Assembly (NCBI GenBank): GCA_024234165.1
Contig: JACKOP010000001.1
Location: 1,178,001-1,242,000, forward strand
Length of the DNA: 64,000 nt
Direction of reading: 5' to 3'
Source: Pseudomonadales bacterium
GTDB lineage: Bacteria > Pseudomonadota > Gammaproteobacteria > Pseudomonadales > UBA5518
Part shown: positions 51,841 through 60,475 of the stretch, one piece after another
How the letters are laid out: the number at the start of each line of letters is the position of its first letter
How positions within the stretch are numbered: the stretch's first letter is position 1
Position numbers and translations under genes: made by a program
Notes under the pieces: model-generated
Seen by the model: the letters and a program-made list of their open reading frames with translations, nothing else
Databases searched by the model: none
What the model was told of the DNA's origin: nothing

Positions 51841-52956
51841 TCAGGGCGAGGCATTGCGACGATCCGGCGGCTGACTGGCAAGCTGGACCAGCGCTTCCAG
51901 CACACGCGCCTTGCGTGCCTCGTCAGGAAGAATCAGGTAATGGTCGCGACCTTGTGGATTCGGCGTGAATTCGGTGAATCCGTCGCTCGCGACGGCCACA
52001 TCACCGGGCGGTGAGAGATCGAAATAGCCGCGCTCCGGATGGACGGCGTAGAGAACGCTCGTCAGATCCCAGGTGGGCCGATTGTGCGGCGGAGGCAGAT
52101 AAAGGTAATACGCCTCGGCCAGCGGATGATGTGCCACGTACTTGTAGTCACGCTCGATGCTTGTGCCGGGGTAGCGTGCCGCCATACCGATTTCGAAGCC
52201 GCTGAACACCATGCCGGTCGGCCATCGCGCCACCAACCCTGCACAGCTCGGTATGTCCTTTACGACGTTGTACTCGAGATAACGGGCATTGCCTTCGACC
52301 GGAGCAAAGGCTCCGGCCATCAACGACAGAAACCGGACCTTCGCCTTCACCAGTTCAGTGCCTGTCAACGGTGAAATATCGTCCCCCGGCGTGTCGAGCA
52401 ATCGCGCCAGGTTCGTCGAGAAGCCGACCTGAACGATGACCACGGACTGATCCGGCTGCGCTGCCAACACCTGGCGAAGGAGCCGTGTTGCGAGCGGGAA
52501 CCCTGCCTGATCGTGAGGATAGCGGAGCCGATCCTGGTCACGAATGTCGACCATCGGGAGGTACTTGCAGTTCTCCCTGGGCCCACCGGCACCCACTGTC
52601 CCGACGGGAATGCTGCCACGACCGTAGAACGTGTTGACGAGATCAACAAAAGGCGCCGCCCTGGCGTCATCGACGCTGACGGTGACGGCCAGCAACCTGG
52701 CATCACCGCGCGACTGCATTGCGTGGATCATGCCGAGTGCAAGCACATCGTCCACGTCACCACACATATCGGTATCGAAGACGAGCCCCACCGGATCGTC
52801 TGCTCGTACCGGCAACCCCGACACGAGCAGGAACAGAATCCACACGAGCGATACTGAACCGAACACCGCACCCTTTCGGGTCCAGGACGGGATCCAGGCA
52901 ACGCCCCGGGAGCGCAGCCTAATCAACAGGCTTTGCCGTGGGTTTCCGCGTGGCAT
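51841..52956 (-). CDS. Exported inosine-uridine-type nucleoside hydrolase
   Basis: 371 residues. An N-terminal basic and then hydrophobic segment (about 28-48) gives export or anchoring. The metal-binding motif DTDMCGDVDDVLAL (DxDxxxDD form) opens the IUNH fold. Further calcium-site residues lie in the YLEYNVVKDIP and PTWDLTSVLY regions. It should hydrolyse an N-ribosyl or related glycosidic bond. AAGGA is eight bases before the ATG. It overlaps the end of the cupin gene by 38 bases. Confidence 0.85.
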   Translation of the reverse strand: MPRGNPRQSLLIRLRSRGVAWIPSWTRKGAVFGSVSLVWILFLLVSGLPVRADDPVGLVFDTDMCGDVDDVLALGMIHAMQSRGDARLLAVTVSVDDARAAPFVDLVNTFYGRGSIPVGTVGAGGPRENCKYLPMVDIRDQDRLRYPHDQAGFPLATRLLRQVLAAQPDQSVVIVQVGFSTNLARLLDTPGDDISPLTGTELVKAKVRFLSLMAGAFAPVEGNARYLEYNVVKDIPSCAGLVARWPTGMVFSGFEIGMAARYPGTSIERDYKYVAHHPLAEAYYLYLPPPHNRPTWDLTSVLYAVHPERGYFDLSPPGDVAVASDGFTEFTPNPQGRDHYLILPDEARKARVLEALVQLASQPPDRRNASP

Positions 52957-53425
52957 CCCAGTCCTTGCGTGATACGAGAGCAAGTTCCCGGAAATTCCCA
53001 CGCGTCTCCCAGGTCCCTGTGAAGCCCTTCGGGATCACGAGCGAATCACCCGTTTTGAACTCATGGGCCTGGCCATCGGCATCGGTCAGGATCAACCCAC
53101 CATCCAGGATGTGCACGTACTCGTCGTAGGGCATCCCCGGTGCACGCAGTGCCAATGTGAGCGGCTGTTCTTCGAACACGACGGCAACGAAGGAATCGCT
53201 ATCGAACAGTACGGCGCTCCTTGGTTGCGAAACACCGCTCAGCACGGTATGCGGAGGCGCCGAAGGTTTGGGTGTCAGGGCGACATCCTGGAGCGTGGCG
53301 GCATCCAGCCTGAGCGGGACAATCTTTGCCGTCGTGGTGGATCCTGATGAATCGGCGACTGCCGGCGGAACCACCACTGACAACACGACGACGGCCATGA
53401 TGAAAGTCGGGGACCAGAATTTCAT
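52919..53425 (-). CDS. Exported cupin-domain protein
   Basis: 168 residues. Signal peptide (about 1-25, ending PAVADSS), then a single cupin: FVAVVFEEQPLTLAL, MPYDEYVHILDGGLIL and DSLVIPKGFTGTWET. The metal ligands of canonical cupin motif 1 are partly missing (one His), so binding rather than oxygenase activity is possible. AGGAG is eight bases before the ATG. It sits between a GMC oxidoreductase and the nucleoside hydrolase. Confidence 0.8.
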   Translation of the reverse strand: MKFWSPTFIMAVVVLSVVVPPAVADSSGSTTTAKIVPLRLDAATLQDVALTPKPSAPPHTVLSGVSQPRSAVLFDSDSFVAVVFEEQPLTLALRAPGMPYDEYVHILDGGLILTDADGQAHEFKTGDSLVIPKGFTGTWETRGNFRELALVSRKDWDATRKPTAKPVD

Positions 53426-53485
53426 CGCATGACTCCTGATGTTCTCTGTTTCTTCGTCCAGTGTGGCATATGCCAAAAACTCTCG

Positions 53486-55153
53486 TCAAAGCGACAACAG
53501 CTGCGCAGCACCGACGCGCTGAAATGGGCGCTGGTCTGGCACGCCGGCTCCCGCTGCCTTGCCGAGAATCATCTCTGCCGCCTTCTCGGCGATCGCGATG
53601 ATCGTCGCGTTGGGGTCACCGGTGGTGATGCGCGGCATCACGGAGCCATCGACCACCCGCAGCCCCGCCACGCCGTGCACTTCGAGCCGGTCGCTCACGA
53701 CGGCGAGCGGATCATGCCCCATGCGGCAGGTACCGACGGCTTCGTAATTGACCTCCACCGTGCGGCGCAGGAACGCGTCGATCTGCTCATCGGTTTCGAT
53801 GCCCGCACCCGGCACGACCTCTTCGCCGTGATAGCGGCGATAGGCCGCACCGCCGAAGATGCCGCGTGAGATGCGGATGCCACGGCGCAGCGCCTCGATA
53901 TCGCGTGGGTGGCTGAAGTAGTTGGTGTCGATCAGCGGCGGCGCCAGCGGGTCGGCCGACTGCAGGCCGAGCCGGCCACGACTCTCGGGGCGGGTGAGGA
54001 TGATGAGGTTGCTCACCCCGTGTCCGCCCTTGATGCCCGGATCCTGCACCAGCAGCGCCGGCATGAAATAGAACTTCAGGTCGAGTTGCTGATGACCAGG
54101 GGTTCCCGAACGCAGATAGGCGACGGCATCGATCGCGTTGCCGCCCAGCGGCCCCTTGCGGGCAAACAGATAGGCGATGCCTGCCTGCAGCATCGCCAGC
54201 GGATTGCGGAAATACCGGTAGTACGTGATCGGCTGCGGGCAGCGCAGGGCGACGGACGTACCGATATGGTCGTGCAGATTCAGGCCCACGCCTTTCAGGT
54301 CGTGCAGCGGCGTGATCCCGACCGCCTGCAGATGCTCCGCGTCACCGATGCCGGAAAGCATCAGCAACTGGGCCGACTGGAAGGTCCCGGCGCTGCTGAT
54401 GATCTCCCGCCCCGCGTTGGCCCAGTGCGTTTGCTGCCCGACGCGATACTCGACACCCACCGCCCGCTTGCCGTCGAACAGGATGCGGGTTGCGTGTGCC
54501 CCGGTCACCACCTCGAGATTCGAACGCCGTTCTGCCGGTCGCAGATACGCGACCGCCGTGCTGATGCGCCGCCCCCTGTAGATGGTGTGTTCACCCGGGC
54601 CGAAGCCTTCGGAGCGGGCGCCATTGTGATCGTCGTTGTAGGGGTAGCCCGCATCGTGCGCCGCAGCGATCCAGGCGTGGGTCGCCGGGTTGCTCAGCCC
54701 GGTCCGGGTGACACGCAACGGACCATCGCCGCCGTGGAAGGCGTCGGCACCGTGGAGATTCCCCTCGGCCCGGCGATAGTAAGGAAGCATCTCGGCGCAG
54801 GACCAGCCGCGGTTGCCGTCCGCAGCCCATCCATCGAGGATTTCGGGTGCGCCACGGCTGTAGCACATGCCGTTGATCGAACTGCTGCCACCGAGCACCT
54901 TGCCGCGCACATCGGCGAGGACGCGGTTGTCGAGATGCCTTTGTGGAGCGGTCTGGTAGTGCCATGCATGCTTGCCGCCGTAAAGCAGTGCGAGGAATCC
55001 ACCCGGAACATGGATCAGCGGACTCTTGTCCTTGCCGCCCGCCTCGAGCAGCAGCACGCGATGGCGGGAATCGGCGGAAAGACGGTTTGCCAGCACGCAC
55101 CCGGCCGAGCCGGCACCGATGATGATGAAGTCGTACGGATTTGCGTCCGGCAT
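53486..55153 (-). CDS. GMC oxidoreductase (choline-dehydrogenase-like) with His-to-Glu change at the active site
   Basis: 555 residues. FAD motif IIIGAGSAGCVLANRL (about 10-25), flavin-loop VRGKVLGGSSSINGM, and the GMC C-terminal block. In this family the segment before VGTCRMG is usually NYH or HPx with the catalytic His. Here it reads NYEAVGTCRMG with Glu471, and the second active-site residue is Asn515 (DPNATIIAI), as in choline oxidase. The GAA codon was checked on the minus strand at 53741-53743. Function is therefore uncertain: altered substrate, or loss of activity. ATG 55153 starts the typical NPYDFIIIG. Confidence 0.88.
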   Translation of the reverse strand: MPDANPYDFIIIGAGSAGCVLANRLSADSRHRVLLLEAGGKDKSPLIHVPGGFLALLYGGKHAWHYQTAPQRHLDNRVLADVRGKVLGGSSSINGMCYSRGAPEILDGWAADGNRGWSCAEMLPYYRRAEGNLHGADAFHGGDGPLRVTRTGLSNPATHAWIAAAHDAGYPYNDDHNGARSEGFGPGEHTIYRGRRISTAVAYLRPAERRSNLEVVTGAHATRILFDGKRAVGVEYRVGQQTHWANAGREIISSAGTFQSAQLLMLSGIGDAEHLQAVGITPLHDLKGVGLNLHDHIGTSVALRCPQPITYYRYFRNPLAMLQAGIAYLFARKGPLGGNAIDAVAYLRSGTPGHQQLDLKFYFMPALLVQDPGIKGGHGVSNLIILTRPESRGRLGLQSADPLAPPLIDTNYFSHPRDIEALRRGIRISRGIFGGAAYRRYHGEEVVPGAGIETDEQIDAFLRRTVEVNYEAVGTCRMGHDPLAVVSDRLEVHGVAGLRVVDGSVMPRITTGDPNATIIAIAEKAAEMILGKAAGAGVPDQRPFQRVGAAQLLSL

Positions 55154-55224
55154 ACTGACCTGGCCCCTGTGGCGCGTTCTTCGGACGCAGGACGCACGGA
55201 ATTGCACGCCCGCATCAAAAACCC

Positions 55225-55248
55225 TTAATGCAATGCATGTTGCAGTAA
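55225..55248. promoter_or_regulatory. Candidate TetR operator between the GMC and RidA/TetR genes
   Basis: Imperfect palindrome TTAATGCAATGCATGTTGCAGTAA with arms TTA.TGCAA and TTGCA.TAA, 24 bases long, in the divergent gap. The TetR gene at 55709 in the plus-strand pair is the likely binder. Confidence 0.45.
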
Positions 55249-55347
55249 CAGGAAGAATGGTGTCAACTGTGGATCCGGCCCTGGCACACGGCAGACAAAG
55301 GCCGAAACCAATTCCCATGCCGGCAACGACGAAGAAGGAGCGACGAG

Positions 55348-55716
55348 ATGGTGAGCGAAGAACAGGCCGCGGCCTACGGTTTCTCGCAGGCCGTGCGGGC
55401 GGGCGAGTTGCTGTTCTGTGCCGGACAGGTCGGCGAAGAAGCCGACGGCACGGTACCGAGCGACCCCGCACGGCAGTTCCGGCTGGCATTCGAGGCACTC
55501 GGGCAAGTACTGGCACGGCACGGGCTGGAAGCCGCCGATATCGTCGATCTGACGAGCTTCCACGTCGGCTATCCGGCGCATATGGACGAGTTCGCAGCCG
55601 AGAAGGCCCGATTTCTGGGCGATGCACGCCCGGCGTGGACTGCGATCGGCGTTGCCGCCCTCGGCTACCCGCAAACCCTGGTCGAGGTCAAGGCGATTGC
55701 CCGCATCGGTGGCTGA
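55348..55716 (+). CDS. RidA/YjgF-family protein without the catalytic Arg
   Basis: 122 residues. ELLFCAGQVGEEADG (20-34), LAFEALGQVLARHG, DIVDLTSFHVGY and the C-terminal AALGYPQTLVEVKAIARI. The Arg-bearing position before LP is Ala-Ala-Leu here, as in the other RidA protein at 42207. It is coupled with a TetR regulator and divergent from a GMC oxidoreductase gene. GAAGGAG lies seven bases before the ATG. Members of this sort may handle reactive intermediates formed by the neighbouring oxidoreductase. Confidence 0.88.
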   Translation: MVSEEQAAAYGFSQAVRAGELLFCAGQVGEEADGTVPSDPARQFRLAFEALGQVLARHGLEAADIVDLTSFHVGYPAHMDEFAAEKARFLGDARPAWTAIGVAALGYPQTLVEVKAIARIGG

Positions 55717-56308
55717 CGCCTCGAAGCCGACACGGCCGCGCAGGCGCCCGGGCGGACGCACCGAACGCAACCGCCAGCAGGTGGCGGCAGCCGTCCTGCA
55801 ACTGATCGGTGACGGACGGCTCGAGTTCGAGCTGCAGGAGGTGGCGGCGCTCGCCGGCGTGCATCGCAGCACGCTGTTCCGGCGCTGGCCTGATCGCAGC
55901 GCGCTGATCGCCGAAGCGTTGGCAGAGCACGTCTCGCACCTGAACATCCCGTTCAGCGGCAACTGGCAGGAAGACCTGCACCGCATTGCGTTCGGCCTGC
56001 GCGATTTTCTGAACGACCCGATCGAAACCGCGATGAACCGCATGCTCGTGAGCAGCAACAACGAGGTTTTCCGCGAACAGATGTTCCGCCACTGGGCGCC
56101 GATCATCGCCGCACTGCACGCGCCGCTGGCCGATGCGCAGCGCGCGGGCGAGATTCCCGCCGACGCCGACCCGGTTGCGCTCATCTCGATGCTGATTTCC
56201 CCGATCATTCTCAGCACGGTGTTCATGCGCTCACCCCCTGACGACGCCTTCATCGAACTGCTGGTCAAGCAGACGGTCCTCGCCTGCACGGGGCAGCGCC
56301 TGGCCTGA
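55709..56308 (+). CDS. TetR/AcrR-family transcriptional regulator
   Basis: 199 residues, GTG start overlapping the RidA stop by eight bases. The basic start (SKPTRPRRRPGGR) leads to the helix-turn-helix (RQQVAAAVLQLIGD ... ELQEVAALAGVHRSTLFRRW). The rest is the helical ligand domain. It likely represses the RidA/TetR pair and the divergent GMC gene through the palindrome at 55225-55248. Confidence 0.88.
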   Translation: MADASKPTRPRRRPGGRTERNRQQVAAAVLQLIGDGRLEFELQEVAALAGVHRSTLFRRWPDRSALIAEALAEHVSHLNIPFSGNWQEDLHRIAFGLRDFLNDPIETAMNRMLVSSNNEVFREQMFRHWAPIIAALHAPLADAQRAGEIPADADPVALISMLISPIILSTVFMRSPPDDAFIELLVKQTVLACTGQRLA

Positions 56309-56365
56309 CAACGCTGTCGGCTTTGCGCAGAATGAGGCCTCAAACGCACTCGAGCAGGATGGCCC

Positions 56366-57715
56366 ATGCGAAACGCTGCGACCGCGACCCGTTTCGACGC
56401 CGCCTGCTCCCTGTTCAGGCGATTGCAGGCTGACCAAAGCGGCGACCCGTCCAATCAGTACCTGCTGCACGTCCCTCACCGCAACACCGCCTGGGTGGGC
56501 GCCTTTCCCCGACGCGTGATCAGCTACGACCACAACGGCTTCGATATCGTGACTGCGGAGGGACGCAGGCGCGAAGCCCCGGTGCCCAGGCCGTTTCGCC
56601 GCCTGCGCGAGCTGCTCGACCCCGCGCTCCCCTGCTTTTTCATCATCAGTCTCGATCTGCAGCGCCCTTCCTGCGACCCCGGATTGCCGTTGCTGCGCTG
56701 CATCCAGCCCGGGATGGAAGCGGAATTCTCCGGCGAGGCGAATGGGCTGAAAACCCAGGTCGTCGCCACGGATCCGCAATGGGACGAGATTATCGATAAC
56801 CTTCCCGAACGCGAGCTTCCTCGCCAGCGTTCATCCTATCGACAGTCACCCGCTGCGCCGTGGGAAAGCGAAACCGACGGACGGCTGCTGGAGCGCCTGC
56901 AGGAAGCCGTGCGGGTCCTGCAGTCGAGACCGGCCGCAAAAATGATCATCTCGAGGTCCTGCCGCAAGTCGATCCAGCCCGGCAGCGACCCGTTCGGGCT
57001 GTTCGAGATCTATGCCGGCTCGGAACCGGGAGCGGCAGCGTCGCATTTCCTGGCGCTCGACGAACAAACCTTTTCATTGGGCTGCAGCCCGGAAAACGTT
57101 TTCGAGCTGCAACACGGAAGACTCGTCTTCGACGTGATCGCATCGACGCGGGGGCGGTCCAGCGACCCGGAAAAGGACCGCCGCTGGCTGCTCGAACTGC
57201 AGCACGATGAAAAAGAGAAAGCCGAGCATCTGATGGCCTTCGAGCGTTACCTCCAGCGGCTCGAGGGGCTGTGTCAGCCCGGAACGGCTTGCGTCGAACA
57301 GTCGATGGGGATTCGCACGCTGAAGCGGGTGAGACACCTGTATTCACGCGTCAGCGGGGAACTTCGCCCGGAACTCGATTTCGTCGACCTCCTGGAGGAC
57401 AGCTTTCCGCCACTTGCCTCGTACCCCCCCGAGCTGATTCCGCTCGCAGACTCCGGACTGGAACCAACCCTTTTCCATGGCGGCATGGTCGGTCGCATCG
57501 CACCGGGATGGCAGGATATATCCTGCTTTCTGAACCTGCGCTCGGCTCTGCTGCAGCACGGCACACTCCATACCCAGGGAGGGGTAGGCGTGATCGGCGC
57601 GTCCAACCCGGAACAGGAGCTGCTCGAGGTCAGGAACAAGCTGCGCAGCCTGATGGAAGCGGTCGAATCGTGGCAGAGCGAGGGGCCACCCGACGCCGAG
57701 CCGTGGCCGGGCTGA
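56366..57715 (+). CDS. Chorismate-binding enzyme (isochorismate/anthranilate-synthase-like)
   Basis: 449 residues. The C-terminal part carries the chorismate-binding pattern: LGCSPENVFELQHGRLVFD, HDEKEKAEHLM (metal-site Glu), HGGMVGRIAPG, and GGVGVIGASNPEQELLEVRNK. The usual GTxxRG is weakened to ASTRGR. An N-terminal third matches the TrpE-type pre-domain only loosely. Products could be isochorismate, salicylate, anthranilate or aminodeoxychorismate; no glutamine amidotransferase gene is beside it. It is alone between TetR and a barrel protein. Confidence 0.75.
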   Translation: MRNAATATRFDAACSLFRRLQADQSGDPSNQYLLHVPHRNTAWVGAFPRRVISYDHNGFDIVTAEGRRREAPVPRPFRRLRELLDPALPCFFIISLDLQRPSCDPGLPLLRCIQPGMEAEFSGEANGLKTQVVATDPQWDEIIDNLPERELPRQRSSYRQSPAAPWESETDGRLLERLQEAVRVLQSRPAAKMIISRSCRKSIQPGSDPFGLFEIYAGSEPGAAASHFLALDEQTFSLGCSPENVFELQHGRLVFDVIASTRGRSSDPEKDRRWLLELQHDEKEKAEHLMAFERYLQRLEGLCQPGTACVEQSMGIRTLKRVRHLYSRVSGELRPELDFVDLLEDSFPPLASYPPELIPLADSGLEPTLFHGGMVGRIAPGWQDISCFLNLRSALLQHGTLHTQGGVGVIGASNPEQELLEVRNKLRSLMEAVESWQSEGPPDAEPWPG

Positions 57716-57833
57716 TTCGGCCAACGCCAGAACGACGCCAACTATTCCCGCCGTTTGCTGTCCGATTCTGGGAAATCCTCTACAGAACGCCACACGCGCC
57801 TTGACCCGCCAGAATGGCACACCGAGACTGGGG

Positions 57834-57854
57834 ACGTGCAATCAGACTGCACGT
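57834..57854 (+). promoter_or_regulatory. Hairpin or operator in the leader of the barrel protein gene
   Basis: ACGTGCA / TGCACGT with a 7-base spacer, 46-66 bases before the ATG at 57900. Could be an operator or a 5' mRNA stem. Confidence 0.35.
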
Positions 57855-57899
57855 TCCGAGTGAGTCCGGTTGTATCACTCAAACCTACAGGGGGTATCC

Positions 57900-58625
57900 A
57901 TGAGCAAGAACACACTCGCACTTCTGGTAGCCGCTGCGCTGACGGTTCCAGCGGTTGCTTCGGCCAACGATTTCAGCGGCTTCGGCGTCTCCGCCGACCT
58001 GCTGCTCAAGTCCACCGGCGCAGAGGTCAAGACCAAGTACGTCGAAAGCTACGGCTCCAGTACGTACACTGACTCGATGAAAGAGGATGAAGGCGGTAAG
58101 CAGAATGTCCTCGCCGGCCTCAACGTCTGGTACGGCTTCGACATCACCTCGTGTGTGGTGCTGCAGGTAGGCGCAACCGCCGATCTTGGCAAGCACGACG
58201 TCGCCAAATTCAGGGACAGCGATGGCTACAGCGCCAAGGTAGAAGAAAAGAATCATTATTCGTTCTACGTGGCACCGGGCTATCTGGTGACGCCGAAGAC
58301 ACTCGTGTACGGCAAACTGGCGTACCACAACACGAAGCTCAAGATGGACGGAAACGACTTCGGCTATTACGAGAGTGATGATGTCAACGGGTCGAAGCGC
58401 TTCAACGGCTGGGGTCTGGGCGGCGGAATCAGCACGATGCTGACCGACAACCTGTTCGTGTACGCCGAAGCCCAGCACGTCTGGTACGAGAGCAAGAAGA
58501 TCTTTTCGTACAGCGATTCTGGTGGCGGCGGAGGGGGGAGCACTCCGACGTGGTCGGAGCATGAGCAGGTCAAGGCCCAGCCCAACAGCACGATCGGTGT
58601 GATCGGTATCGGCTACAACTTCTGA
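57900..58625 (+). CDS. Outer-membrane beta-barrel-like protein
   Basis: 241 residues. Signal peptide (1-22, ending VASAN), then alternating strands with aromatic ends (LLLKSTGAEVKTKYV; YSFYVAPGYL; LVYGKLAYHNTKLKM) and a C-terminal IGIGYNF ending in Phe, the BAM signal. A Gly6 run (SDSGGGGGGSTP, about 201-212) forms a flexible loop. It resembles OmpW/OmpA-barrel proteins in size; no close function is evident. GGGGG before the ATG; a strong terminator follows, so it is monocistronic. Confidence 0.78.
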   Translation: MSKNTLALLVAAALTVPAVASANDFSGFGVSADLLLKSTGAEVKTKYVESYGSSTYTDSMKEDEGGKQNVLAGLNVWYGFDITSCVVLQVGATADLGKHDVAKFRDSDGYSAKVEEKNHYSFYVAPGYLVTPKTLVYGKLAYHNTKLKMDGNDFGYYESDDVNGSKRFNGWGLGGGISTMLTDNLFVYAEAQHVWYESKKIFSYSDSGGGGGGSTPTWSEHEQVKAQPNSTIGVIGIGYNF

Positions 58626-58646
58626 GTCGACGCGAGCCAGGCTCTG

Positions 58647-58680
58647 AAAACCCCCGGTGAAGACCGGGGGTTTTCTTTTT
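58647..58680 (+). terminator. Rho-independent terminator of the barrel protein gene
   Basis: 12-base stem AAAACCCCCGGT / ACCGGGGGTTTT with a GAAG loop, followed by CTTTTT. The A-tract on the other side makes it work on both strands, for the convergent gene as well. Confidence 0.92.
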
Positions 58681-58686
58681 CTGCCT

Positions 58687-60423
58687 TCAGCTCTTGCCGG
58701 CGCGCTGCAGCAGATAGCGACGCATGGCTTCCCGTACGCGCTGCTGCGCATGCGCCGGAGGTGCCACATGCTCCGGTGCGGCGTGCAGCAGGTTCATCGT
58801 CGCGTTCGCCTCGTAAAGCACCACCCGACCGCCGGGCGTCACGTCGAAGTCGATACCGAAGATCTCCAGCGGTATGCGTTCGCGGATGGCACGCAACGTC
58901 GATGACACCGACGCCCCCAGCTCCTGATCGGGATCGCGACAGATCCGGTCTTCCGCCGCCAGCAGTTCCGGGTGCGCTTCACAGAACGCGACGCGCGGAG
59001 CGGACTTGCGCCCGTGCACGTTCCAGCTGGTGTCGTAGTCCACGCGCGCCACGATGATCTCGTCGCCGACGATCACCGCCCGGATCTTGCGGTAGAACGC
59101 CGAAGGGCCACGGCTGTCGACGAATTCGGTGACGAAAAACTCCTTCTGCACTTCGGTCTGCAGGATCTTCACGAGCATGTCCCGGTCATCGATGCGGGTC
59201 ATGCCATACCCCTGCTGGAACAGGATGCTGCGCGTGATCAGCGGATAGCCGAATTGCGCCTCGATTGCAGCGACCAGCGCTTCGACGTTTCTGGCCTCCT
59301 TGCTGAAACGCTGCGTCCCCGGCACGACGAGACCCGGCAGGCCGGCGATCAGCGCGACAATGCCGTCGCGCGTGGTGAGCACCGCCCGGTCGGGGTGATT
59401 GATGACCGGCACCGCAAGAGCGTCGGCGAAACAGCGCGCGGCCGCCAGTGTGCCGTGCATCAGCAGCGCCTCGCCATTGGCGACGTTGTTGATGACCAGG
59501 TCCGGCCGGGGCAGTCTTTCCAGGGCGGCAAGGTTGGCCTCGTATTCGGCGAATACCGACGAAAAATGAATTTCATCGCCCAGCACGGCAGTGATCTGGC
59601 TGGCGTAGTTCGCACTGAAGTGCAGTTGATGGTCCGAGCTGATTTCCTCGAGCTGGATCTGGTTCAGGACCAGGACCTCCGCCCTTTGGCCCGGCTTGCG
59701 TGGTGCCGAATGGACCGGACGCAGCATCGCCGCACGGCGCTCGAGTTCGGCCACCTTCTGCTCGTCGCCTTCGACTGCTGCGCAGCGCTGCAGATCACGC
59801 AGCAAGCGCAGGTTCGTGCGCGGCTGCATCGCGACATCGGCCGCCTCGAGGAACTTGCGGGCAGCGGACGTATCCCCCATCAGGATGCCGATTTCGCCCA
59901 GCGCGTGCAGCACGCCAGCGTCCGTGGGCAGGCACGCGACCACACTCTTCAACAGGACGTCCGCCTTGGCGAACTCGCCCAGATCGACCATGACCGTGGC
60001 GAGTGACATCAGCATCTCGCGCTCGTCGGCAGCCGGAACACGCACGAGCGGCCAGGTCGGAACCGGCTGGCGCAGCAGTCTGATCGCATCGCTGCGGCTG
60101 CCTTGCGCCACCAGCAGTCGCAGGCAGCCAAGCAGGTTGCGCAGACCGGTCCACGGCGGGGACTTCAGGGCCAGTGTGCGCTTCCACAGCTTCAGCGCAG
60201 CTCTTGCATCGCCCTTGCGCTGCAGCGTTTCGGCCAGCAGGCCGACGACCTCGACGTCGTCGGGTTCGCTCGCAAGGATCTTCCTGCAGATTCGCTCTGC
60301 ATCGTCCAGCAGGCCTGCGTTGTACAGGACGCGGGCGTTTACCAGTTGTTCACGCGGATCTGCAGGCTTTTTCACGGTCGATGAGATCGGATGCAACGGT
60401 TCGGTCCAGATCGATTCTGCCAT
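58687..60423 (-). CDS. TPR and ATP-grasp fusion protein
   Basis: 578 residues. The N-terminal half (about 20-240) is tetratricopeptide-like: AGLLDDAERICRKILASEPD, ALKLWKRTLALKSP and later repeats. A middle segment starts VLVLNQIQLEEISSDHQLHFS, followed by a RimK-like ATP-grasp domain with PLITRSILFQQGYGM, IRAVIVGDEII, LEIFGIDFDVTPGGRVVLYE and the metal-binding YEANATMNLL. It should form an amide or ester bond on a peptide or metabolite, using TPRs to hold the partner. Partner unknown; neighbours are a barrel protein and an LTA-type enzyme. Confidence 0.85.
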   Translation of the reverse strand: MAESIWTEPLHPISSTVKKPADPREQLVNARVLYNAGLLDDAERICRKILASEPDDVEVVGLLAETLQRKGDARAALKLWKRTLALKSPPWTGLRNLLGCLRLLVAQGSRSDAIRLLRQPVPTWPLVRVPAADEREMLMSLATVMVDLGEFAKADVLLKSVVACLPTDAGVLHALGEIGILMGDTSAARKFLEAADVAMQPRTNLRLLRDLQRCAAVEGDEQKVAELERRAAMLRPVHSAPRKPGQRAEVLVLNQIQLEEISSDHQLHFSANYASQITAVLGDEIHFSSVFAEYEANLAALERLPRPDLVINNVANGEALLMHGTLAAARCFADALAVPVINHPDRAVLTTRDGIVALIAGLPGLVVPGTQRFSKEARNVEALVAAIEAQFGYPLITRSILFQQGYGMTRIDDRDMLVKILQTEVQKEFFVTEFVDSRGPSAFYRKIRAVIVGDEIIVARVDYDTSWNVHGRKSAPRVAFCEAHPELLAAEDRICRDPDQELGASVSSTLRAIRERIPLEIFGIDFDVTPGGRVVLYEANATMNLLHAAPEHVAPPAHAQQRVREAMRRYLLQRAGKS

Positions 60424-60475
60424 GGTACCCGGAGCGAACCACGTGTGCTGCGTGTCCGGGTGTGCGCAGGCGCAT

